Of a stretch of DNA of 64,000 nucleotides, positions 58,701-64,000 are shown piece by piece; position 1 is the stretch's first letter; every line of letters starts with the position of its first letter. A program made the position numbers and the translations under genes. The notes beneath the pieces were generated by a model. The model was given only the letters and a program-made list of their open reading frames with translations. It did not search any database and was not told where the DNA came from. The stretch covers positions 338,476 to 402,475 of the forward strand of contig DAOPPX010000001.1 in NCBI GenBank assembly GCA_035358715.1, given 5' to 3'. Source of the DNA: UBA8199 sp035358715. Its GTDB lineage: Bacteria; Verrucomicrobiota; Verrucomicrobiia; Limisphaerales; UBA8199.

Positions 58701-59588
58701 CTACCTCTTCACCATCCTCTCGCGCGCGGTTTCCAGGATGCGGCGCTCGCGCTCGGTGAGGCTTTGGATGCCGTGGGCCGAGATTTTGTCCAGGATGGGG
58801 TCCACGGCTTTGCTTAGGAATTCCTCCGGCGGCAGATCTTCGTCGGCGACGCGCGGGCTGGCTTCGCAGACTGTGGGCTGGCGAGGGTGGCGGGCCTTGA
58901 CCAGCAGGCGCGGGGGGTGCGGGCGGGGGGGGCGGAGACGCGGCAGGCGCCAGTGCCAGTGGACGGCATGGCGGACGAACACGACGCCCGCGATCATGCC
59001 GCCGAGGTGGGCGGCATGGGCGATATTATCCGTCGGAACGAGAATTCCGAGCACGGCCAGCAGCGCGCTGAACAGCAGCAGGAACTTGGCCCGCATGCTG
59101 AGCGGGATGACAAAGAACAACAGCAACGTCAGCGGCCGCTCCGGATAGAGCGTGGCAAACGCGGCCACCAGGCCGAAGGCGCCGGCGGACGCGCCGACAA
59201 CCGGCGCCGCGTAAACGCCGTGCAGCAGCACCCCGAACATCGCCTGGAACAGGCCGCCGGCCACGCCGCTGGAGAAATACAGCGTCAGAAAGCTCTTCCA
59301 GCCCAGGGTCTCCTCGATGGCGCGGCCAAAGACATAGATGGCCCAGCAGTTGAGCAGCAGGTGCAGCCAGCCGCCGTGCATGAACTGGTAGGTGAGCAAC
59401 TGCCACACAAACCCGTGGCGCAGCCCCTCGACGCTCAGGGCAAAGCAGGCGTTGACCGGGAAGCTTGAGAAGCGATAGACAAGGTTCTGGAGGACGAAGG
59501 CGACCACGTTCACCACCAGCAGCACCACCGTTGCCGATCCGGGGCCCCGGAACCATGGCTGCCTCATGTAGTGACGGTCTTCAAGCAT
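58701..59588 (-). CDS. Rhomboid-family intramembrane serine protease, 295 aa
   Basis: Six membrane helices with the catalytic Ser in GASAG (VVGASAGAFGLVAAF) and His in HAAHLGGMIAG, as in rhomboids. Signature LLTYQFMHGGWLHLLLNCWA in the first helices. The C-terminal 75 residues are cytoplasmic, basic and Pro-rich, with no second domain. Cleaves transmembrane substrates; targets unknown. Confidence 0.88.
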   Translation of the reverse strand: MLEDRHYMRQPWFRGPGSATVVLLVVNVVAFVLQNLVYRFSSFPVNACFALSVEGLRHGFVWQLLTYQFMHGGWLHLLLNCWAIYVFGRAIEETLGWKSFLTLYFSSGVAGGLFQAMFGVLLHGVYAAPVVGASAGAFGLVAAFATLYPERPLTLLLFFVIPLSMRAKFLLLFSALLAVLGILVPTDNIAHAAHLGGMIAGVVFVRHAVHWHWRLPRLRPPRPHPPRLLVKARHPRQPTVCEASPRVADEDLPPEEFLSKAVDPILDKISAHGIQSLTERERRILETARERMVKR

Positions 59589-59639
59589 ATCTTCTCGCTG
59601 TGAACCTAGCCGCAGAGGCGTGCTTTTTCAAACGGGGTT

Positions 59640-60563
59640 TTAGCCTGCCGGCGGGCGCGTCGTGATGCCCCGCGCTTCGACACTCAACTTGCCGCCGGAT
59701 TCGCTGACCACCAGCGTTCGCATGCCCGGGCGAAGGGCCGAGATGGTTCCATGTCCGGCGCTGCCGAGGGTCAGCAAAGCGGTGGACAGCGCGTCGGTCT
59801 CGGTGGCGGACGGGAGGATGACGGCGGCCAGGACGGTGCCCAGGGCGGGCTCGCCGGTGCGCGGGTCAAGGATATGGCCAAAGGTCCGGCCGCCGTCCTC
59901 GAAGCAGTGGCCCCAGACACCCGAGACAGACATCGCTTCATCCTTGAGCGGCACCGTAGCCAGCAGGGCGGGCGGGGCATCCGGGGAGGGTGAGGGAGTC
60001 TCGATGGCGATCTTCCAGAACTCCTCGCCCGGCGGCTGGCCGATCGCCTGGACAGTGCTGGTGCCGCCGTGGAGCAGGGCGCTGACGACGCCCGCCTCGC
60101 GCAGCGCCTCAGCGGCGCGCTCGACGGCGTAGCCCTTGCCGATTGCGCCCAGGTCCAGCATCACGCCGTCGCGCGCGAACTGGACCGTGAACTCCTCCGC
60201 GTTCAGGCGCACCAGGCCCATGCCCACCTTCGCGCGGGCCTCGGCGACCTCCTCGGGACGCGCCAGATGCCCGGCGCCGCCCATGAAACCCCAGCACCGG
60301 ACCAGCGGGGCGACGGTAATGTCAAATGCGCCGCCGCTTTCCGCGTGCAGCCTCTGCGCGTGTTGCAGCAGGGCGAACACCTCCGGCGTGATCCGCACGG
60401 GCTCCCGGGCGGCACGGGCATTCAGGCGCGCAATCTCGCTGCCCGGGCGAAACAGGCTTAGCCTCGACTCCAGTTCCTCCACCATTCGGAGCGCTTCCTC
60501 GCCTGCGGCCCGCAAGGCCGCCGGATTCCGCCCGTGCAGGACGAGCTCGAACCGCGTCGCCAT
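59640..60563 (-). CDS. apbE: ApbE-type FAD:protein FMN transferase
   Basis: 307 residues. Core motifs present: ESGGAFDITVAPLVRCWGF, LDLGAIGKGYAVERAAE, HGGTSTV and HILDPRTG. Transfers FMN from FAD to Thr of a target flavoprotein (for example in RnfG/NqrC) and normally acts in the periplasm with a lipoprotein signal. Here the annotated ATG (MATRFELVLHG) removes such a signal; an in-frame extension reading VTLACHAMATRF suggests the true start is upstream and non-ATG, or that repeat DNA (60564-60722) has disrupted it. Confidence 0.85.
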   Translation of the reverse strand: MATRFELVLHGRNPAALRAAGEEALRMVEELESRLSLFRPGSEIARLNARAAREPVRITPEVFALLQHAQRLHAESGGAFDITVAPLVRCWGFMGGAGHLARPEEVAEARAKVGMGLVRLNAEEFTVQFARDGVMLDLGAIGKGYAVERAAEALREAGVVSALLHGGTSTVQAIGQPPGEEFWKIAIETPSPSPDAPPALLATVPLKDEAMSVSGVWGHCFEDGGRTFGHILDPRTGEPALGTVLAAVILPSATETDALSTALLTLGSAGHGTISALRPGMRTLVVSESGGKLSVEARGITTRPPAG

Positions 60564-60722
60564 CGCGTGGCAGGCAAGCGTGACGGCGGGCGTGGGGGAA
60601 GGGGAATGGGAGGAAGGAGTGATGGAGAGTTGGAGTAGCGGGGGGATGGGGCCATGGAGAGCTGGAGTGATGAGATCACCACTCCATTACTCCACTACTC
60701 CATCCCTCCGTTGTGCTTCCGT
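60564..60722. repeat. CTCCATNNCTCC-type repeat region
   Basis: GGAGAGTTGGAGTAGCGGGG and ATTACTCCACTACTCCATCC on opposite arms (60625-60712), of the same wording as insertion 3 of the TPR paralogs. Non-coding. Confidence 0.5.
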
Positions 60723-62099
60723 TTACGACTGCGGCAGGGTGCCGTAGGTGATGGGGGCCACCTCGGTGCCGGGGCCGGTCGTGATCTTGCGGGTCTTTTC
60801 GTCAAACAGGCAGGCGACCTTCAGGCGGTCGGACATCTCAGCCAGCGAGATGACCGTCTGCACGCGGATGGCCAGCTCGATGTCCGCGTTGGGCTGCTTG
60901 CCGGAGCGGATGCAATCGAACCAGTTCTTCTCGTGCACGCGAATCTCCTCGGGCTGGAGGTTGGCGAAGTTCTCGGGGTCAATCTCGTCGCCGAACTCGC
61001 GCTGCGGCAGGAGGTTGACCTTGCCGCCGGTGGCATCAATGTCGAGGTTGGCCTTGTGACCGAAGAGGCTGGTGCCGGGGGTTGAGGCATTGACTGTGCA
61101 GCAGGTCACCGTGAGGACAAACCCGCTCGGGAACTCGGCCAGCATTTGCGCGTGCTCGGGAATCTCGCGCTCGGGCGTGCCGGGCACGTTCTTGTCAATG
61201 TGGACGTTGTGGGTGCCGATGGAGACCACGCGGACGGGGAACTCGGGATTGCCGGTGGCCAGCATGACCGGGTGCACTTTATGCGGCGCCAGGTCGCCCA
61301 GCGGGCCGGCGCAATAGCGGTAATACTTGCGCCAGCGGTGGTAGTGCTCGGCGCTGAAGGGCTCGCGCTGTTTCACGGGCCCCAGCCAGCGTTCCCAGTC
61401 AATGTTCTCCGGCTTGGTCTCGTTTTCGATGAGGTAGTTCCACTCGCCGGTCAGGCTGTTGCGCGAATACCAAGCCTGGCCCCAGACCAGGGTTCCGATC
61501 TTGCCCGCCTTGATAAGCTCAGCGCACTTGTGATAACCCCCGGCCGAGCAGCCCTGCGACCCGATCTGGAAGACCTTCTTGCTGCTCTTGACCTTGTCAT
61601 AGACCTGGAACGCCTCGCCCAGGTAGCGCGTCAGCGGTTTCTCGCAATAGACGTGCCGGCCCGTATCCAGCGAATCCAGCGTCATCTGCGCGTGCAGCGG
61701 ATCGTGCGTGGCAATGAGGACGGCGTCAATGTCCTTGCGCTCGAGCATCTTGCGGTAATCGTTATAGACATCGGCATCCTTGAGATTGGCCTTGGCCTTG
61801 GCGAAATCCCGGCGCTTGTTGAACACGTCGCAGGCCGCGGTGATGACGGTGTTGTTCTCGTTGGCCTTCTCCTGGATGCCGGTGAGGTGGTTCTGGCCGA
61901 TGCCGAAGCCGACGCCGATGATGGCGACCTGGATGCGGTTGTTGGCCCCGGCGACATTGGCCGCGGGGGCCTGGTTCTGGCCATAAACGGGTACGCGCAG
62001 CAAAGGCGTGGCGGCGACTGCGGCGGCGGCAGTGGCGGTCTTCTTTAGAAAATCCCGGCGCGGCAGCGCGGCGGCGGAAGGAGTCGTGTCGTTGTCCAT
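60723..62099 (-). CDS. Gfo/Idh/MocA-family oxidoreductase with Tat signal, 458 aa
   Basis: N-terminal Tat signal: RRDFLKKTATAAAAVAATP. Rossmann start IQVAIIGVGFGIGQNHL, then IDAVLIATHDPLHAQMTLD, CEKPLTRYLGEAFQV, which is the Lys-Pro NAD(P)-binding/active-site region of Gfo/Idh/MocA proteins. Usually oxidises sugars or inositols; here exported, substrate unknown. Start ATG 62099 by signal peptide; the ORF reaches 62390 without similarity. Confidence 0.85.
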   Translation of the reverse strand: MDNDTTPSAAALPRRDFLKKTATAAAAVAATPLLRVPVYGQNQAPAANVAGANNRIQVAIIGVGFGIGQNHLTGIQEKANENNTVITAACDVFNKRRDFAKAKANLKDADVYNDYRKMLERKDIDAVLIATHDPLHAQMTLDSLDTGRHVYCEKPLTRYLGEAFQVYDKVKSSKKVFQIGSQGCSAGGYHKCAELIKAGKIGTLVWGQAWYSRNSLTGEWNYLIENETKPENIDWERWLGPVKQREPFSAEHYHRWRKYYRYCAGPLGDLAPHKVHPVMLATGNPEFPVRVVSIGTHNVHIDKNVPGTPEREIPEHAQMLAEFPSGFVLTVTCCTVNASTPGTSLFGHKANLDIDATGGKVNLLPQREFGDEIDPENFANLQPEEIRVHEKNWFDCIRSGKQPNADIELAIRVQTVISLAEMSDRLKVACLFDEKTRKITTGPGTEVAPITYGTLPQS

Positions 62100-62259
62100 A
62101 AAATGATCTGTCAGTGCGTTCTTAGTCACAGCAATAAGTGGACGAAGACTACCGCAACGGCATTCAGGGTCAATACTGCAAAGGGGCAGTTGCCGCGAGT
62201 CCATTGAATGTCCCCTTTGGACGCTGCTACGCTGGCGACAGAGCCGGGAAGGAGAGGAC

Positions 62260-63897
62260 TCAAGGGATTTCCTTGATGCAAATGTCCGCTGAACGGTACA
62301 CCTCGGGCCAGGTGTCAACGGTGGTTGAAATGGTGGCGGGATAGGTGTGCCGCTTGTATTTGCTACCGGGATTGACCGCCTGGGCAGCAAATTGTACGGG
62401 TGACTCGCTCATGAGCACGAGTTTGTTATAGCCGAGCGATTTCAGCCGACGCAGGTCGGCCTCGCTGCCAAGAAGATCGTACAGGCCCTTGATTCCCCCT
62501 CCTCCAGCCAGCGTTTCCAAGCTGTAAACGTAAAACCCCTGTCGCCCCGAGCGAAATAACTCCTCCCCGCCCCAGTCTCCGCCATAGAGAATGAGCTTGT
62601 CCTCCGGCTTGGTATACTGACGTAGAAGCGCGCTCATCTCCTCGCGAAAGGGGTCGTAAGCGATGGCGATCTTTGACGTGATGACTCCGTCGGTCGCCGC
62701 GCCGACCAGCACCAATCCCGCCAAGCCGAGTCGCTGCCAAGGCCGCGTCAGTTCCTGCGCGAGAAATGGTTCCCAGCGAGTCAGCGTGGCTCCACACAGC
62801 AACGCCACCGCAGGGCAGTACATCAGATAGTAATGATAATGAACCAGCACAACATGAGTGAAGACCAGCGTGGTCAGGAAGGCGGCCACGAGCCAAAGTT
62901 TCGCCGAGCGGTTCCCCGGCCGAAGCAAGGCTGCCGCCGGCAAGAAGACCAGCGGCAGACTGCCCAGGGTCGCATGCAGAAAACGCCAGCCGGCTTTAAG
63001 CCAAGGCCCAGCGCTCAACCGGTAATGCAGGTCGCCGAAGAACCAGTAGGTGATGTAAGAACTGCGGGATAGCCGCAGTTCAAGGAAAGGATATTCAGCC
63101 TGAGCCGCGAGTGAATCAGTGTAGTGGGTCCACAGCAGAAAAACGCTCGCGGCCAGGGCGCCTGCGGCGGCCAGCAGAATCCATCGCCACCAAGAACGGC
63201 GGTGGTGCCGCAGCAACGAGAAGGCACTGCACAATCCCACCGCCATGAAGAAGGGCAGCTTGGAAACAGCGGCCAGACACGCAAACAGCGCCGCGGGGAA
63301 CCACCACCGCAGCCGGCCCGTGCGCAGCATCTGTTCGGCAGAATAGAGAAACCAGATCGTAACCGCCAGACAAAAGCTGTCTGCCGAGGCCGTGCCGGAC
63401 CAAACAACAATCAACGGCTGCGCTAGCAGAAAGACCAAGGCCCACCATGCTGTGCGTTCATCTGTGTACTGCCGAGCTACCTGGAAAAATGGCCACAGCG
63501 CCGTCGCAAAAAAGGATAACGAAACCAAGTTCGCCCAGCCGTACCAGGTCGAACCGACGGCCCGGAAGACCAAGCCCGCCGTGGCCTGCCATATCGGCAA
63601 CTCCTGGGCCGTGGGTGTGCCTGTAGCATTGAAACCCACGATGATTGGCCGCAACAAATCTATCGGCCCCTGTGCGTATTCCAGGGCGGTGCCGAGATGG
63701 ATCGCCCGAAAGATGGATTTCCCCACTAAAGCGCTTCCCAAGTGAAAGGCCACAATCAATCCCAACAGCGTTGCCACCAAAGGGGCAAGTGATGGACATG
63801 ATGATTTGAGAGTCCGCACCCTACCGTAGGTAGGAGATGGGGTTGCGTGTGTCAAGCCGGGTGCAATGGATGCCGCGGATCGGTTTCCAAAGGGCAC
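62260..63897 (-). CDS. GT39/PMT-type membrane glycosyltransferase, 545 aa
   Basis: About 11 membrane helices. A first helix (LVATLLGLIVAFHLGSALVG), then periplasmic-loop acidic residues, YGWANLVSLSFFATALWPFF and VVWSGTASADSFCLAVTIWF, in the style of GT-C ArnT/PMT enzymes that transfer lipid-linked sugars. The GT-C DxD-like site is not unambiguous by eye. GTG start at 63897; an internal GTG at 63819 gives a shorter product without the low-complexity head. It is the last gene; 63898-64000 holds nothing recognised. Confidence 0.7.
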   Translation of the reverse strand: MPFGNRSAASIAPGLTHATPSPTYGRVRTLKSSCPSLAPLVATLLGLIVAFHLGSALVGKSIFRAIHLGTALEYAQGPIDLLRPIIVGFNATGTPTAQELPIWQATAGLVFRAVGSTWYGWANLVSLSFFATALWPFFQVARQYTDERTAWWALVFLLAQPLIVVWSGTASADSFCLAVTIWFLYSAEQMLRTGRLRWWFPAALFACLAAVSKLPFFMAVGLCSAFSLLRHHRRSWWRWILLAAAGALAASVFLLWTHYTDSLAAQAEYPFLELRLSRSSYITYWFFGDLHYRLSAGPWLKAGWRFLHATLGSLPLVFLPAAALLRPGNRSAKLWLVAAFLTTLVFTHVVLVHYHYYLMYCPAVALLCGATLTRWEPFLAQELTRPWQRLGLAGLVLVGAATDGVITSKIAIAYDPFREEMSALLRQYTKPEDKLILYGGDWGGEELFRSGRQGFYVYSLETLAGGGGIKGLYDLLGSEADLRRLKSLGYNKLVLMSESPVQFAAQAVNPGSKYKRHTYPATISTTVDTWPEVYRSADICIKEIP

Positions 63898-64000
63898 GGC
63901 CGCAGCGCAGGTGCGTTCGCGGGTGCCACAAAACAGACTTCACTTAGCCGTATCCATGCAGTTGGGTTCCCGGTAGAGTAGAGAGGCGTCCATGATGGAG

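Overview
The window looks like the chromosome of a GC-rich member of the Verrucomicrobiota, most likely of the Limisphaerales/Pedosphaera type. That placement is inferred from protein families (a DUF4912 protein next to a GH57 glucan enzyme, a PEP-CTERM secreted protein, a hydrazine-synthase-alpha-like propeller/dihaem protein, a secreted family with a mature N-terminus reading VYSLNVVGYYN, and TPR proteins with a TMTC-like membrane half) and from the abundance of REP-like palindromes. No rRNA or marker gene is present to prove it. Many genes appear to be transcribed as leaderless mRNAs: a -10 box usually followed by GG sits 5-8 nt upstream of the ATG, and Shine-Dalgarno sequences are rare.

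Region 1-28 kb is the right-hand part of a probable integrative conjugative element (ICE). It ends at a tRNA-Gly(GCC) gene (28046-28122, minus), whose 3' end points at a tyrosine recombinase (26506-27843). From right to left it carries two excisionase-like HTH genes, a B12-dependent ribonucleotide reductase (nrdJ), a dUTPase-like protein, several unknown genes, an RNase HII-like protein with altered catalytic residues, a GHKL-ATPase/metzincin-like fusion beside two XRE regulators, an operon of pseudopilin-like and exported proteins (12.5-6.6 kb), and a T4SS block in F-like order (two VirB8-like, VirB9/TraK-like, VirB10/TraB-like, lipoprotein) that runs off the left edge.

Region 28-36.5 kb is chromosome: DUF4912 and GH57 genes, an AbrB-Doc toxin-antitoxin (TA) pair, a second TA pair whose toxin has lost its C-terminus and runs in frame into a propeller/dihaem protein, and two translationally coupled response regulators next to what may be a decayed PAS sensor. 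Region 36.5-45.3 kb is a repeat-rich plastic zone: three PIN/HicA-type TA modules, two secreted surface proteins, three REP-associated tyrosine transposase (RAYT) genes (one internally deleted), seven REP copies, recurrent multi-hairpin cassettes and large palindromes, arranged as nested inverted duplications.

Region 45.3-64 kb is mostly chromosomal housekeeping: two paralogous membrane/TPR proteins with in-frame repeat insertions at the same three sites, a lipoprotein, a Fur/PerR regulator with a PerR-like operator, sufB and sufC separated by a PIN-toxin pair, purB, a rhomboid protease, apbE, a Tat-exported Gfo/Idh/MocA oxidoreductase and a membrane glycosyltransferase.
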